Below the pieces are notes generated by a model. It saw only the letters and a program-made list of their open reading frames with translations, was not told where the DNA came from and made no database searches. A DNA stretch of 64,000 nucleotides from Terasakiella magnetica (GTDB lineage: Bacteria; Pseudomonadota; Alphaproteobacteria; Rhodospirillales; Magnetospirillaceae). This document shows positions 29,724-40,758 of this stretch, piece after piece. The stretch is from assembly GCA_902729415.1 (NCBI GenBank), contig CACVCF010000002.1, positions 62,001 through 126,000 of the forward strand, in the 5' to 3' direction. Position 1 is the first letter of the stretch; each line of letters opens with the position of its first letter. A program made the translations under genes and the position numbers.

Positions 29724-29751
29724 GTTCCAAATACAACACTGTCCGTCCGCT

Positions 29752-30153
29752 TTAGCGAACGGCCGCCGCCATGGCTTCGGCGATCAGAATCAGGCGCTCG
29801 GCCTGAGCCTTCTCACGGTCTGTCTTAGCGTCGTTCAGGGCGTCGTTGGCTGCCTTCGCGCGCCCGGCAGCCGTTTCCGCCGTCAGTTCGCCCACCGGAA
29901 TGGCCTCTTCGGCCAGAACGGTGATGCGCTCCTCGTTGACCTCGGCAAAGCCGCCAGCCACGAAGATGCTGCTCGACACCTTGCCGCCGTCATGGACGTC
30001 GATGACGCCCGGACGGACGGTGGTGATCATGGGGGCGTGGAGGGCCAGAGCACCGAAGTCACCTTCGCCGCCCGGCACAACCACCATGTCAACCTTCGAA
30101 GACATCAAGAGCTTCGCAGGTGACACCAACTCGAACTGGATCTTCTCGGCCAT
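29752..30153 (-). CDS. atpC: ATP synthase epsilon subunit
   Basis: 133 residues starting MAEKIQFELVSPAKLLMSSKVDMVVVPGGEGDFGALALHAPMIT, the beta-sandwich domain of F1 epsilon. Residues from about 88 form the helical hairpin that can inhibit rotation. It is the last gene of atpHAGDC. Epsilon links the gamma rotor to the c ring. Confidence 0.98.
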   Translation of the reverse strand: MAEKIQFELVSPAKLLMSSKVDMVVVPGGEGDFGALALHAPMITTVRPGVIDVHDGGKVSSSIFVAGGFAEVNEERITVLAEEAIPVGELTAETAAGRAKAANDALNDAKTDREKAQAERLILIAEAMAAAVR

Positions 30154-30174
30154 AGCGAGATTCCTTCGACAGGA

Positions 30175-31608
<1,434 letters not shown>

Positions 31609-31619
31609 CTACTCTTCCG

Positions 31620-32504
31620 TCACAGCGCTTCGGCGCCGGAGATGATTTCGATCAGTTCCTTGGTGATCTGGGCCTGGCGCGACCGGTTGTACTTGATCGC
31701 CAAGGCATTGATCATGTCACCCGCATTGCGGGTCGCGTTGTCCATGGCGGTCATGCGCGCGCCCTGCTCGGAGGCCTGGCTTTCCAGCAAGGCCCGAAAC
31801 ATCTGGGTGGCGAGATTCCGCGGCAGGATTTCCGCGAGGATGGTTTCTTCGTCGGGCTCGAACTCGTAGATGGCCTTGGCCGCGCTATCCGTCTTCGCCG
31901 CCTGCTCGGGCACCGGGAAGGGAATCACCTGCTGGCGGGTCACTTCCTGCGCGATAGCCGACTTGAAGCGGTTGTAGATCACGGTGCAGACGTCGAATTC
32001 ACCGGCCTCGAACAAGGTGGCGACCTTGGTGGCCACCATGTCGGCTTCGGCGAAGACGATACCCTTGCGGCCCAGCTGCTCGAAGCCCTCGATCATATAC
32101 TGACCGTATTCGCGCTTGAGCTGCTCGCGGGCCTTGCGGCCCACCGGCAGGATCTTGACCAGCGTGCCCTGCTTCAACAGGTCGGCGGCCATCTGCTTGG
32201 TAGCCCGGACGATGGACGAGTTGAAGCCGCCGCACAGACCGCGGTCGGCAGTCACCGCCACGATCAGCTGCACCTTATCGGCCCCGGTCCCGGTCAGCAT
32301 CTTGGGAGCACCACTTTGACCGGCCAGACTGGCGGCCAGGGTGCCCAACATACGTTCCATACGCTCGGCGAACGGCCGCGCCGCTTCCGCCGCGCTTTGC
32401 GCGCGACGGAGCTTCGAGGCCGCAACCATCTTCATGGCGGATGTGATCTTGCGCGTCGATTTGACGCTCACGATCTTCATCCGCAGGTCCTTAAGACTCG
32501 CCAT
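31620..32504 (-). CDS. atpG: ATP synthase gamma subunit
   Basis: 294 residues: the N-terminal helix [36 protein letters not shown] and C-terminal helix [45 protein letters not shown] form the rotor coiled coil. The middle [17 protein letters not shown] is conserved. Length is normal. Confidence 0.99.
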   Translation of the reverse strand: MASLKDLRMKIVSVKSTRKITSAMKMVAASKLRRAQSAAEAARPFAERMERMLGTLAASLAGQSGAPKMLTGTGADKVQLIVAVTADRGLCGGFNSSIVRATKQMAADLLKQGTLVKILPVGRKAREQLKREYGQYMIEGFEQLGRKGIVFAEADMVATKVATLFEAGEFDVCTVIYNRFKSAIAQEVTRQQVIPFPVPEQAAKTDSAAKAIYEFEPDEETILAEILPRNLATQMFRALLESQASEQGARMTAMDNATRNAGDMINALAIKYNRSRQAQITKELIEIISGAEAL

Positions 32505-32527
32505 AACCTACACTCCGATAAGGACGG

Positions 32528-34057
32528 TTACGCGAAGGTCTTGGTGAACGCGTCGAGGAACGCCTTCAGCTTTTCTTCGGTCTGCGCAGTGATCTGCTTT
32601 TCGGTGGCGATGGCGGAAAGAATGTCCGCCCCCTTCGACCGGATCTCGGCCAGCAGCGAGGTCTCGAAACGACCCACGTCACGAACCTCGATCTTGTCGA
32701 GATAGCCCTTCACACCGGCGTAGATGGAAATCACTTCCTCTTCGGTCGGCATGGGTGCGAACTGCGGCTGCTTCAGCAGCTCGGTCAGGCGGGCGCCACG
32801 GCCGAGCAGCTTCTGGGTGGCCGGGTCCAGATCGGAAGCGAACTGCGCGAAGGCAGCCATTTCACGGTACTGGGCCAGTTCCAGCTTGATCGAACCCGCA
32901 ACCTGCTTCATCGCCTTGATCTGGGCGGCAGAGCCGACGCGCGACACCGACAGACCGACGTTCACGGCGGGGCGGATGCCCTTATAGAACAGTTCGGTTT
33001 CCAGGAAGATCTGACCGTCGGTGATGGAGATCACGTTGGTGGGGATGTAGGCCGAGACGTCGTTAGCCTGGGTTTCGATGACCGGCAGAGCGGTCAGCGA
33101 ACCGGCACCGGCGGCATCGCCCATCTTCGCCGCACGCTCGAGCAAGCGCGAGTGGAGATAGAACACGTCGCCCGGATAGGCTTCACGGCCCGGCGGACGG
33201 CGGAGCAGCAGCGACATCTGACGATAGGCCACGGCCTGCTTGGACAGATCATCATAAATGATCAGGGCATGCATGCCGTTATCACGGAAATACTCACCCA
33301 TGGTGCAGCCGGTATAGGGCGCGATGAACTGCAACGGAGCAGGCTCGGACGCGGTGGCGGCGACCACGATGGTGTATTCCATCGCGCCGTAATCAGTCAG
33401 GGTCTTGACGATCTGGGCGACGGTGGAACGCTTCTGACCCACGGCGACGTAGATGCAGAACAGCTTGGCCTTCTCGTCGCTGGCGTCGTGCCAGCGCTTC
33501 TGATTGATGATGGTGTCGATCAGAATGGCGGTCTTGCCGGTCTGACGGTCACCGATGACCAATTCGCGCTGGCCGCGCCCGATCGGGATCAGAGCGTCGA
33601 CGGCCTTGATGCCGGTCGACATGGGCTCGTGCACCGACTTACGCGGAATGATGCCCGGGGCCTTGACGTCCACGCGCTGACGCGACGCGGCTTCAATCGG
33701 TCCCTTACCGTCGATGGGATTGCCGAGACCATCGACCACGCGGCCCAGCAGGCCCTTGCCCACGGGTACGTCCACGATGGAGCCGGTCCGCTTGACGACA
33801 TCGCCTTCCTTGATGGTGCGGTCGTCGCCGAAGATCACGACACCGACATTGTCGGTCTCGAGGTTCAGCGCCATGCCCTTGATCCCACCCGGGAATTCGA
33901 CCATCTCGCCGGCCTGGACCTTATCGAGGCCGTGGACACGGGCGATACCGTCACCAACCGACAGCACCTGACCGACCTCGGCAACTTCCGCCTCGGTTCC
34001 AAAGGTGGAGATCTGTTGCTTGAGGATTGCGGAGATTTCCGCGGCGCGGATTTCCAT
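32528..34057 (-). CDS. atpA: ATP synthase alpha subunit
   Basis: 509 residues. It has Walker [39 protein letters not shown], and the conserved Arg-containing region [27 protein letters not shown]. It is the non-catalytic nucleotide-binding subunit. Its ATG overlaps the atpH stop (TAATG), so the two are coupled. Confidence 0.99.
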   Translation of the reverse strand: MEIRAAEISAILKQQISTFGTEAEVAEVGQVLSVGDGIARVHGLDKVQAGEMVEFPGGIKGMALNLETDNVGVVIFGDDRTIKEGDVVKRTGSIVDVPVGKGLLGRVVDGLGNPIDGKGPIEAASRQRVDVKAPGIIPRKSVHEPMSTGIKAVDALIPIGRGQRELVIGDRQTGKTAILIDTIINQKRWHDASDEKAKLFCIYVAVGQKRSTVAQIVKTLTDYGAMEYTIVVAATASEPAPLQFIAPYTGCTMGEYFRDNGMHALIIYDDLSKQAVAYRQMSLLLRRPPGREAYPGDVFYLHSRLLERAAKMGDAAGAGSLTALPVIETQANDVSAYIPTNVISITDGQIFLETELFYKGIRPAVNVGLSVSRVGSAAQIKAMKQVAGSIKLELAQYREMAAFAQFASDLDPATQKLLGRGARLTELLKQPQFAPMPTEEEVISIYAGVKGYLDKIEVRDVGRFETSLLAEIRSKGADILSAIATEKQITAQTEEKLKAFLDAFTKTFA

Positions 34058-34611
34058 TATCCAACCCCTTTCATAGCGAGCTTGAGATGCTGCAGCTTCG
34101 TCTTGAGCGAGCTGTCAACCATACGGGAGCCGACCTGCACCACCAGACCGCCCAGCAAGCTGGGATCGACCTTGACGTCAACGGCGACATTGCCGCCGAA
34201 AGCCGTCTTCAAGGCAGAGACAAGTGCGTCTTGTTGGGCCGGCGAAAGCGCCACGGCAGAAGCCACCGTCGCGGATTTCTCACCGCGGCGGGCCGCCAAC
34301 CGGCCAAGATAGGCGTGTATCACCCCCGAAAGGGTGAACAGACGGCGGTTCTTAGCCGCCAGTCCGAGAAATTTCGTGGTCAGCTCGGTAAAACCGGCGG
34401 CGCTGGCGACGGCCGCAATGGCCCTGCCCTGCTCTGTCCGGCTCAACACGGGGCTGTCGACGAGGCGACGTAGATCCGCGCTTTCGCGGAGCATAGCCTG
34501 CAACGTCTTGAGGTCACCGGCAACCTGATCGAGGTTGGACGACGAATCGGCCAAGTCGAAGAGGGCGGCGGCGTAGCGGTCGGCGATCACGCCAATTGTT
34601 TCCGATGGCAC
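34057..34611 (-). CDS. atpH: ATP synthase delta subunit
   Basis: 184 residues from GTG 34611, beginning [34 protein letters not shown]. The C-terminal [29 protein letters not shown] matches the OSCP/delta family. AAGGA lies 9 nt upstream of the GTG; a longer in-frame reading to 34722 is not supported. It forms the top of the peripheral stalk. The membrane Fo genes are not nearby, the usual alphaproteobacterial split. Confidence 0.97.
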   Translation of the reverse strand: MPSETIGVIADRYAAALFDLADSSSNLDQVAGDLKTLQAMLRESADLRRLVDSPVLSRTEQGRAIAAVASAAGFTELTTKFLGLAAKNRRLFTLSGVIHAYLGRLAARRGEKSATVASAVALSPAQQDALVSALKTAFGGNVAVDVKVDPSLLGGLVVQVGSRMVDSSLKTKLQHLKLAMKGVG

Positions 34612-34712
34612 CTGGGCAAGTCCTTGGTAGGGGTCGAACCGGCAGCCGTAACCTATTGATAGGCAAAACCATTCTGGCACCGGCGGGGAAGCACCCCCGT
34701 TAGCGCGTCGGT

Positions 34713-34741
34713 TAACTAGCACATCAAGTTTTGCGTTGCAA
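34713..34741 (-). promoter_or_regulatory. Possible atp operon promoter
   Basis: On the minus strand TTGCAA (34741-34736), a 17-bp spacer, then TAGTTA (34718-34713), giving a leader of about 95 nt before atpH. The -35 is good and the -10 weak. It lies in the only gap of sufficient size upstream of atpH. Confidence 0.4.
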
Positions 34742-34796
34742 GACGACTCCTGCCCATTCGGGGGAGGGGAATGCGGGGGGTTCAGGGGGGGTAAAG

Positions 34797-34813
34797 TCCA
34801 GGCAAACCCTGGA
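34797..34813 (-). terminator. Weak hairpin after priA
   Basis: On the minus strand TCCAGG-GTTTG-CCTGGA followed by CTTTAC. The stem is only 6 bp and the U-tract short, and an overlapping alternative stem AACCCCTG/CAGGGTT exists. It may end the priA transcript, but the support is thin. Confidence 0.3.
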
Positions 34814-34863
34814 TTTCAGGGGTTTTTTCCGCATTTTCCCACCTACCCGAGCCCGAAAAATCA

Positions 34864-37068
34864 TCAAAAAAAACTATAGGGGTCGATGTCCACCTGGACA
34901 CGGACTCCACCCGGCACCTCTTCACGGCCCAGCCAGTCGCGGAGCAACGCCTGAAGATTGACGGTGCGCACCGCCTTGACCAGGAAGCGGCGGCGATGGC
35001 GCCCCCGCAGCAACGCCATGGGAGCGGGCGCCGGTCCCAGCACCTCGATTCCCGCCCCCACCGGCGCCTTGCGCGACAGTCGGGCGGCAAAGCCGTCGAG
35101 GACGCCCATATCGGGGCCAGACAGGATCAGGGCCGCCAGACGGCCATAGGGCGGCATGGCGCAATCGCGGCGCGCTTCGGCCTCCCGCGCCATGAAAGCA
35201 TCGCGGGTGCCAGAGCGCAAAGCCCGCATCACCGGATGGTCGGGTTGATAGGTTTGCAACAATACCCGACCGGGGCGCTCGGCACGGCCCGCGCGCCCCG
35301 CCACCTGAGACAGTAATTGCAATGTCCGCTCCCCCGCCCGCAGATCACCGCCTTCAAGACCGAGATCGGCATCGACCACGCCGACCACCGTCAGCATCGG
35401 AAAGTGATAGCCCTTGGCCACGATCTGGGTTCCCACCAACAGATCAATCTCGTGATCGGCCACCTTGCGCACCAGTTCGGCGGCGGCATGGGGGCCTTGG
35501 CAGGTGTCCGAGGTCATCACTGCCATGCGGATGCCGGGAAAGCGGGCCTCGGCCTCTTCGGCCACCCGCTCGACCCCCGGACCGCAGGCGGCGAAGCTGT
35601 CGACGGCCTCGCAGTGGGGGCATTTTTCCGGCAGACGGATGCGATAGCCGCAATGATGGCAGATCAGCCGCCCCGCCGAGCGGTGTTCCACCAGCCAGGC
35701 GGTGCAGTGGGGACATTGCAGGCGATGGCCGCAGCCCCGGCACAGGGTCAGGGGGGCATAGCCGCGCCGGTTGAGATAGAGCATGGCCTGCTCTCCCGCC
35801 GCGAACGCGCCTTCCAGCGCCTCGACCAGGAGCGGCGATAGCCACTGCCCGCGCGGCGGCGGATGGCGGCGTAGATCCACGGCCTGGATATCGGGCATCT
35901 GCGCCCCGGCGTGGCGGTCGGGTAGATGCAACCGGACGTAGCGCCCGGCCTGGACATTGGCGAAGCTTTCCAGCGACGGCGTCGCCGAGGCCAGCACGGC
36001 GGGAATGGCACCCAACTGCGCCCGGACCACCGCCATGTCGCGGGCGTGGTAGCTGACGCCGTCTTCTTGCTTGAAGGCGCCGTCATGCTCTTCATCGACC
36101 ACGATCAGGGCCAGATCCTTGAACGGCAGGAACAGGGCCGAGCGCGCCCCCACCACCACCCGGGCCGAGCCGTCGGCCACCGCCCGCCAGGTGTCGCGGC
36201 GGCGGGCATCGCCCAATTCGGAATGCCACTGGGCGGGCTTGACTCCGAAACGGCGGGTGAAACGCTCCAGCCACTGGGAGGATAGGGCGATCTCGGGCAG
36301 CAGCACCAGGGCCTGACCGCCACGCGCCACCGCCGCCGCCACCGCCTCGAAATAGACTTCGGTCTTGCCCGAGCCGGTGACGCCGTCGAGCAATTGCACG
36401 GAAAAACCGCTGCCAACCGCCGCTACCAAGGCGTCGGCGGCCGCGCGCTGACCGGGCGACAGGCTTGGGCCCGGCCGTTCCAGATCGGGCCGTTGGAAGG
36501 CGGGTGGCGTCGGCAGTTCCACCATTTCGAGGGCCTTGGCCTCCACCAATCCCCGGACCACCCCAATCCCCACCCCGGCTTCACGCGCCAGATCGGCCAC
36601 CGTCAGAGGCGGCAGCGCCGCCGCCGCCGCCAGCACCTTGGCTCGCGCAGGAGTGGCGCGCAGGTCGGCAGGGGGCGGATCCACCCGGCGGCAGGCGGCC
36701 AGGCCGCGCGGCGGCTCCAGAGCGGCGGGCACGCTCATGGTCATCTTGAGCACCGCCCCCGCCGGGGCCAGGGTATAGCGCGCCACCCAATCAACGAAGG
36801 CGCGCGATACCTCGGGCAGCGGCAGCGCCGCCAGACGACGGCCGACGGGGCGCAGCTTGGCCTCGGCGACATCACCCTTGGCCTCTCCCCACACCACCCC
36901 CACCTGAACCCGGCGACCCAGGGGCACTTCGACGAAATCACCGGGGCGCAAGGGTTCGTCTCCCACCCGATAGTCATAGGCTCCGGCCAGGGGCAGCGGC
37001 AACAAAACCGCGACACAAGTGCCGGGCGCCATGATGGGAGGGGTTGAAGTCATGGAGTCGAAGGACAT
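34864..37068 (-). CDS. priA: Primosomal replication helicase PriA
   Basis: 734 residues: the N-terminal 3' DNA-binding domain ([19 protein letters not shown]...), Walker [18 protein letters not shown], the DEEH box [15 protein letters not shown], and eight Cys in two zinc clusters ([33 protein letters not shown]). The C-terminal helicase part includes [28 protein letters not shown]. It restarts stalled forks and loads the primosome. It is divergent from the DUF484-xerC pair. The ATG at 37068 has a second possible Met at residue 6. Confidence 0.97.
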   Translation of the reverse strand: MSFDSMTSTPPIMAPGTCVAVLLPLPLAGAYDYRVGDEPLRPGDFVEVPLGRRVQVGVVWGEAKGDVAEAKLRPVGRRLAALPLPEVSRAFVDWVARYTLAPAGAVLKMTMSVPAALEPPRGLAACRRVDPPPADLRATPARAKVLAAAAALPPLTVADLAREAGVGIGVVRGLVEAKALEMVELPTPPAFQRPDLERPGPSLSPGQRAAADALVAAVGSGFSVQLLDGVTGSGKTEVYFEAVAAAVARGGQALVLLPEIALSSQWLERFTRRFGVKPAQWHSELGDARRRDTWRAVADGSARVVVGARSALFLPFKDLALIVVDEEHDGAFKQEDGVSYHARDMAVVRAQLGAIPAVLASATPSLESFANVQAGRYVRLHLPDRHAGAQMPDIQAVDLRRHPPPRGQWLSPLLVEALEGAFAAGEQAMLYLNRRGYAPLTLCRGCGHRLQCPHCTAWLVEHRSAGRLICHHCGYRIRLPEKCPHCEAVDSFAACGPGVERVAEEAEARFPGIRMAVMTSDTCQGPHAAAELVRKVADHEIDLLVGTQIVAKGYHFPMLTVVGVVDADLGLEGGDLRAGERTLQLLSQVAGRAGRAERPGRVLLQTYQPDHPVMRALRSGTRDAFMAREAEARRDCAMPPYGRLAALILSGPDMGVLDGFAARLSRKAPVGAGIEVLGPAPAPMALLRGRHRRRFLVKAVRTVNLQALLRDWLGREEVPGGVRVQVDIDPYSFF

Positions 37069-37163
37069 AGACTAGAGTTATGATCCAAACACCGGCCCAA
37101 CAGAAGCCGGTTCATAGGGGTTTGCCGCTGGTTTTTCCAGCTCTCCGGCTGAAGGTGATAAGT

Positions 37164-37877
37164 ATGGCGCGTAAGCGCGACGACGCGGCCCAGGCCCTTC
37201 CCCTGCCCGACGAACGGCAGGTGGAGGCTTTTCTTTCGGCACATCCCGACTTTCTGGTCCGTCATCCCGACCTGTTGCTGTCGCTGTCACCACCGTCGCG
37301 CTGGGGCGAGGATGACGGCATCCTCGACATGCAGGTCTTCATGATCGAACGGCTGCGCGATGAGATCGAGCGGGTGCGCGGCGCCGCCGAGCATCTGATC
37401 CACACCAGCCGCAGCAATATGTCGATCCAGACCCGTACCCACCGGGCGGTACTGGCCATCCTGGCCGCCGACACCCTGGCCGAGTTGGTGGAGGCGGTGG
37501 CCGACGATCTACCCGGCTTGCTGGATGTGGATGTGGCGACCCTGTGTTTCGAGACCCCCGCCGAGCCGCTGGAAGAGCTGGAGGCGCCGGGATTGCGCTC
37601 GCTTGCCCCCGGCACCGTGGTGCCCATGATGGGCGGCGGCGACCGCGAATGCGCCCTGACCGAGGAGATGCCCGGCGACCCGGCCCTGTTCGGTGAGGCA
37701 GCAGCCCTGGTCCAATCCTCGGCGGTGGTGCGCCTGACCCCCGGCGGACGCTGCCCGGAAGGCGTCATGGCCCTGGGTTCACGCCATGGCCGCACCTTCC
37801 ACGCCGGTCAGGCCACCGAGCTGATCTCTTTCCTGGCCCGTGTGGTGGAACGCAGCGTCAACCGCTGGATCGGCTGA
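37164..37877 (+). CDS. DUF484 family protein
   Basis: 237 residues. The N-terminus PLPDERQVEAFLSAHPDFLVRHPDLLLSLSPP is the DUF484 signature, followed by a helix (VFMIERLRDEIERVRGAAEHLIHTSRSN) and a GAF-like C-terminal half. The start is ATG 37164, with AAGGTG 7 nt upstream. In many proteobacteria this family sits directly before xerC, as here (12-bp gap), but its biochemical role is not known to me. It ends FLARVVERSVNRWIG. Confidence 0.88.
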   Translation: MARKRDDAAQALPLPDERQVEAFLSAHPDFLVRHPDLLLSLSPPSRWGEDDGILDMQVFMIERLRDEIERVRGAAEHLIHTSRSNMSIQTRTHRAVLAILAADTLAELVEAVADDLPGLLDVDVATLCFETPAEPLEELEAPGLRSLAPGTVVPMMGGGDRECALTEEMPGDPALFGEAAALVQSSAVVRLTPGGRCPEGVMALGSRHGRTFHAGQATELISFLARVVERSVNRWIG

Positions 37878-37889
37878 CCCCCAGCCGCC

Positions 37890-38852
37890 ATGGCCGCCAC
37901 CCCCATCCACTTCGCGGTAAGCGCCGATCTGCGGGAAGCGGTGGAGTCCTGGCGGCAATGGCTGGCGGGGGAAAAGCGAGCCTCGCCCCACACCCTGGAC
38001 GGCTATGGCCGTGACCTCGCCTCATTCATGGGATTTCTCGCCGATCATCACGGCGGCGAGGCTGACCTTGCCGTCATGGCGGCCCTGACGCCGTCGGATT
38101 TCCGCGCCTTTCTCGCACGGCGCTCCCATGACGGTCTGGCGCGTTCCTCCATGGCCCGGACCATGTCGACGTTGCGCGGCTTCTTCCGCTTTCTCGACCG
38201 CAACGGCCTGGTGCACAATCCCGCCATCACGGCGGTCAAAGCCCCGCGCCCACCGCGTTCAGTCCCCAAGCCCCTGGGCGCCGACGAAGCGCTTGAAACG
38301 TTGGCCACCGCCGGAGAGTTGCATGACGAGCCCTGGCTGGCCGCCCGTGACGTCGCCCTGTTCACCCTGCTCTATGGCTGCGGCCTGCGCCTGGGTGAGG
38401 CTCTGTCCATGACCCGCCGCGATGCCCCCAAGGGCGAAACCATGGTCATCACCGGCAAGGGCCGCAAGCAACGGCTGGTCCCCATCTTGCCGGTGGTGCG
38501 CGAAGCCATCGCCGATTACATGCAGCAAATCCCCCATCCGGCCGAGGCGTCGGGGCCACTGTTCCTGGGAGCACGGGGCGGCAAGCTCAACCCCGGCGTG
38601 GTCCAGCGCCAGATGCGCCGCCTGCGGCTGCTGCTGGGCCTGCCGGAGACGGCGACGCCCCATGCGCTGCGACATTCCTTCGCCACCCATCTGTTGGCGG
38701 GCGGAGGCGATCTGCGGACCATTCAGGAATTGCTGGGACATGCGTCGCTGTCGACCACCCAACGCTATACCGAGGTGGATGCCGCCAAACTGACCAGCGT
38801 TTACCGCGACGCGCATCCCCGCGCCAAGGCCAAGAACTCGGCCACCACCTGA
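37890..38852 (+). CDS. xerC: Tyrosine recombinase XerC
   Basis: 320 residues: a SAM-like N-terminal core-binding domain (WRQWLAGEKRASPHTLDGYGRDLASFMGFL) and the catalytic domain with YGCGLRLGEALSM (Arg), ITGKGRKQRLVPIL (Lys), PHALRHSFATHLLAGGGDLRTIQELLGHASLSTTQRYTEV (His-x-x-Arg, His and the nucleophile Tyr). With XerD it resolves chromosome dimers at dif. The DUF484 neighbour and full-length core motifs point to the housekeeping recombinase, not a phage integrase. Its last 52 bases overlap rppH, which runs the other way. Confidence 0.93.
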   Translation: MAATPIHFAVSADLREAVESWRQWLAGEKRASPHTLDGYGRDLASFMGFLADHHGGEADLAVMAALTPSDFRAFLARRSHDGLARSSMARTMSTLRGFFRFLDRNGLVHNPAITAVKAPRPPRSVPKPLGADEALETLATAGELHDEPWLAARDVALFTLLYGCGLRLGEALSMTRRDAPKGETMVITGKGRKQRLVPILPVVREAIADYMQQIPHPAEASGPLFLGARGGKLNPGVVQRQMRRLRLLLGLPETATPHALRHSFATHLLAGGGDLRTIQELLGHASLSTTQRYTEVDAAKLTSVYRDAHPRAKAKNSATT

Positions 38853-39322
38853 TCGTACAGCGCCCGCTTGAAGGGCACGATCAGGGCCGGAACCTCGTCC
38901 AGCGCCATCCAGCGCCAGCGGCAGAATTCCGGGTGTTTGGTCTCCAGATTGATGTCGCTGTCAGCGCCGGTGAAGCGGGCGCAGAACCATTTCTGTCTCT
39001 GGCCGCGGAAACGCCCTTTCCAGACCTGATCGGCGATGTCGGCGGGCAGGTCGTAGGCGACCCAGTCCTTGGATTCGGCGATGATCTCGGCCTTGTTGGT
39101 GCCGATTTCCTCTTCCATCTCGCGCAGGCAGGTCTGGCGCGGGTCTTCGCCCTCGTCGATGCCGCCCTGGGGAAACTGCCAAGCGTCACCGGGCGTGTCC
39201 TTGCGCTGAGCGACAAAGGCCAAGCCTTGCGCATTGAGCAGAACCAGACCGATGCCGGGGCGATAGGGACGAGCCGCCAGCGGCAGCAGCGGCTTCTTGG
39301 ATTTGGACCCGTTCTTACTCAT
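38801..39322 (-). CDS. rppH: RNA pyrophosphohydrolase RppH
   Basis: 173 residues. The Nudix box GGIDEGEDPRQTCLREMEEEIG fits GX5EX7REUXEEXGU exactly. YRPGIGLVLLNAQGLAFVAQRKDTPGDAWQFPQ and the C-terminal CRWRWMALDEVPALIVPFKRALYDQVVAEF match RppH, which removes pyrophosphate from mRNA 5' ends to start decay. It overlaps the preceding deacetylase gene by 4 nt (start 39322, neighbour stop 39319) and converges on xerC. Confidence 0.95.
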   Translation of the reverse strand: MSKNGSKSKKPLLPLAARPYRPGIGLVLLNAQGLAFVAQRKDTPGDAWQFPQGGIDEGEDPRQTCLREMEEEIGTNKAEIIAESKDWVAYDLPADIADQVWKGRFRGQRQKWFCARFTGADSDINLETKHPEFCRWRWMALDEVPALIVPFKRALYDQVVAEFLALARGCASR

Positions 39323-40740
39323 GATTTCCCCGGTGCGGGCGGCGGCTGCACCACCATGGAGGCCGGGGCCAGCACCACCCCTTGTGCGTCCATGGTGATG
39401 ATCCAGGTCAACAGGCGGTCGAAGGACAGCGGACGCGGGCGCAGCACCGCCACGGCGCGGCCCTTGGCCCGTCCGGTCAGACCCACCTGGGACAGGCGGA
39501 TATCGATGGCTTCACGGAACAGATCCTGGTCCACCACCGCGCTGACCACCGCCTGGGGCGGCAGCCGGTCGGCGGGGGCGCTGCCATCGCCAAGATACAG
39601 CAGTCCATGATCGCGCAGGCGGCCCAGGATGGCCGTCATCTGCTCGGACCCGCCAAAGCGGTTGCCTAAAGAGATTACGCCGGAATATCCGGCGGCCTTG
39701 GACAGCACGGCCTCGAACCGGGTCAGATTGGCCTCGGGCGACAAGGCGGTCAGCAACGCGAAGGGGCCGGGGTCACGGGCGGGGAAATCACCGGCCTCGG
39801 CGGGCAGCATCAACAGCACTTCGTGGCCGAAATCACGGGCCTTCTTCACCCACTTGTCCAGACTGGGGGCATAGGGGCTGAAGGCCAGAGTCACGTCAGG
39901 CGGCAACTTGGCGATAGCGGCCTCGGTGGCGGCCTTGTCGAGGCCCATGTCCACCACCACCACCGCCACCTTGCCCTTGTCGGCGGGGCCGGACCAGGGG
40001 CGGCCATAGACCTGCCAGGGCTGGCGGCCGTCGGGACCGGGATAGGGCAGATCGCCCGCCTGGGTCTTGCGCAGCATCTCCTTGACCGGGGCGGCAGGCA
40101 GCGGCGTCGCCTGGGGCCGCGCCGCCAGGGTGTCGAAGCTGGGCGGCTTTTCGGCGGTCCGGGGGTTGGGCTGGAACGGAATGCCGCTGGTGTCTTCGCT
40201 GGGCGCCTTGACCACCACCCCCACCGGCTTGGAAGGATCGACCAGCGGTTCAGAGGTGGGCGGTGTCGAGGGCGTGCCCAAGGGTGGTGCCGCCGCCTGT
40301 TGCCCCGGACCGCCCTCGGGCACGCTGCCGCGAGCGGATTCGGGCACCGGACTGTCGTCAAGCACGGCCTTCAGCTTCTCGACCACGCCCGAGGCCGCGC
40401 CCGGAACGGCGGGCGGCGTCAGGAGACCAGATCCGGTGCTCCCCACCTTGGGGGGAGCCTCCTCGCCGCCCCGACCCGGCAGTTCCATGGCGAGGCGAGG
40501 TGACGAATCGGCCAGATCCAGCAGACCAATCAGATCACGGGTGTCATAGGCGGTGAATAGATAGACCCCAAAGCCAAGCCCTCCCCCCAGAATCAGAACG
40601 CCCAAGCCGATCAGTATCGGCTTGAGCTTCTGTTTCAGATTGAGGTTCAGCGTTCGTCGGGGCGGCGGTTCGTCCACGGCGATCTCGAATGCCGGTTCAT
40701 CCGGCATCTCGTCGAGATCGTCGTGGAGATCCTTGGCCAT
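39319..40740 (-). CDS. Membrane-anchored divergent polysaccharide deacetylase (YibQ type)
   Basis: 473 residues. Residues 1-40 are cytoplasmic, then one transmembrane helix (KPILIGLGVLILGGGLGFGVYLF). A proline-rich linker to about residue 230 leads to the divergent polysaccharide-deacetylase domain: KVAVVVVDMGLDKAATEAAI, VTLAFSPYAPSLDKWVKKARDFGHEVLLMLPAE, GVISLGNRFGGSEQMTAILGRLRDHGLLYLGDGSA. This branch lacks the normal metal-binding triad, so deacetylase activity is uncertain. The neighbours envC, ctpA and gpmI suggest an envelope function. Confidence 0.88.
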   Translation of the reverse strand: MAKDLHDDLDEMPDEPAFEIAVDEPPPRRTLNLNLKQKLKPILIGLGVLILGGGLGFGVYLFTAYDTRDLIGLLDLADSSPRLAMELPGRGGEEAPPKVGSTGSGLLTPPAVPGAASGVVEKLKAVLDDSPVPESARGSVPEGGPGQQAAAPPLGTPSTPPTSEPLVDPSKPVGVVVKAPSEDTSGIPFQPNPRTAEKPPSFDTLAARPQATPLPAAPVKEMLRKTQAGDLPYPGPDGRQPWQVYGRPWSGPADKGKVAVVVVDMGLDKAATEAAIAKLPPDVTLAFSPYAPSLDKWVKKARDFGHEVLLMLPAEAGDFPARDPGPFALLTALSPEANLTRFEAVLSKAAGYSGVISLGNRFGGSEQMTAILGRLRDHGLLYLGDGSAPADRLPPQAVVSAVVDQDLFREAIDIRLSQVGLTGRAKGRAVAVLRPRPLSFDRLLTWIITMDAQGVVLAPASMVVQPPPAPGKS

Positions 40741-40758
40741 GGCGGGCGAGGCCCCGCT

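Noticed and set aside
29534..29755. Plus-strand frame of 73 codons in the gap between phaZ and atpC
   Set aside because: No ribosome-binding site, composition unlike coding DNA here, and it runs through the atp terminator.
37890..38852. Tyrosine recombinase as a sign of an integrated element
   Set aside because: It follows a DUF484 gene and has the housekeeping XerC form; no attachment site, tRNA or phage gene is near.
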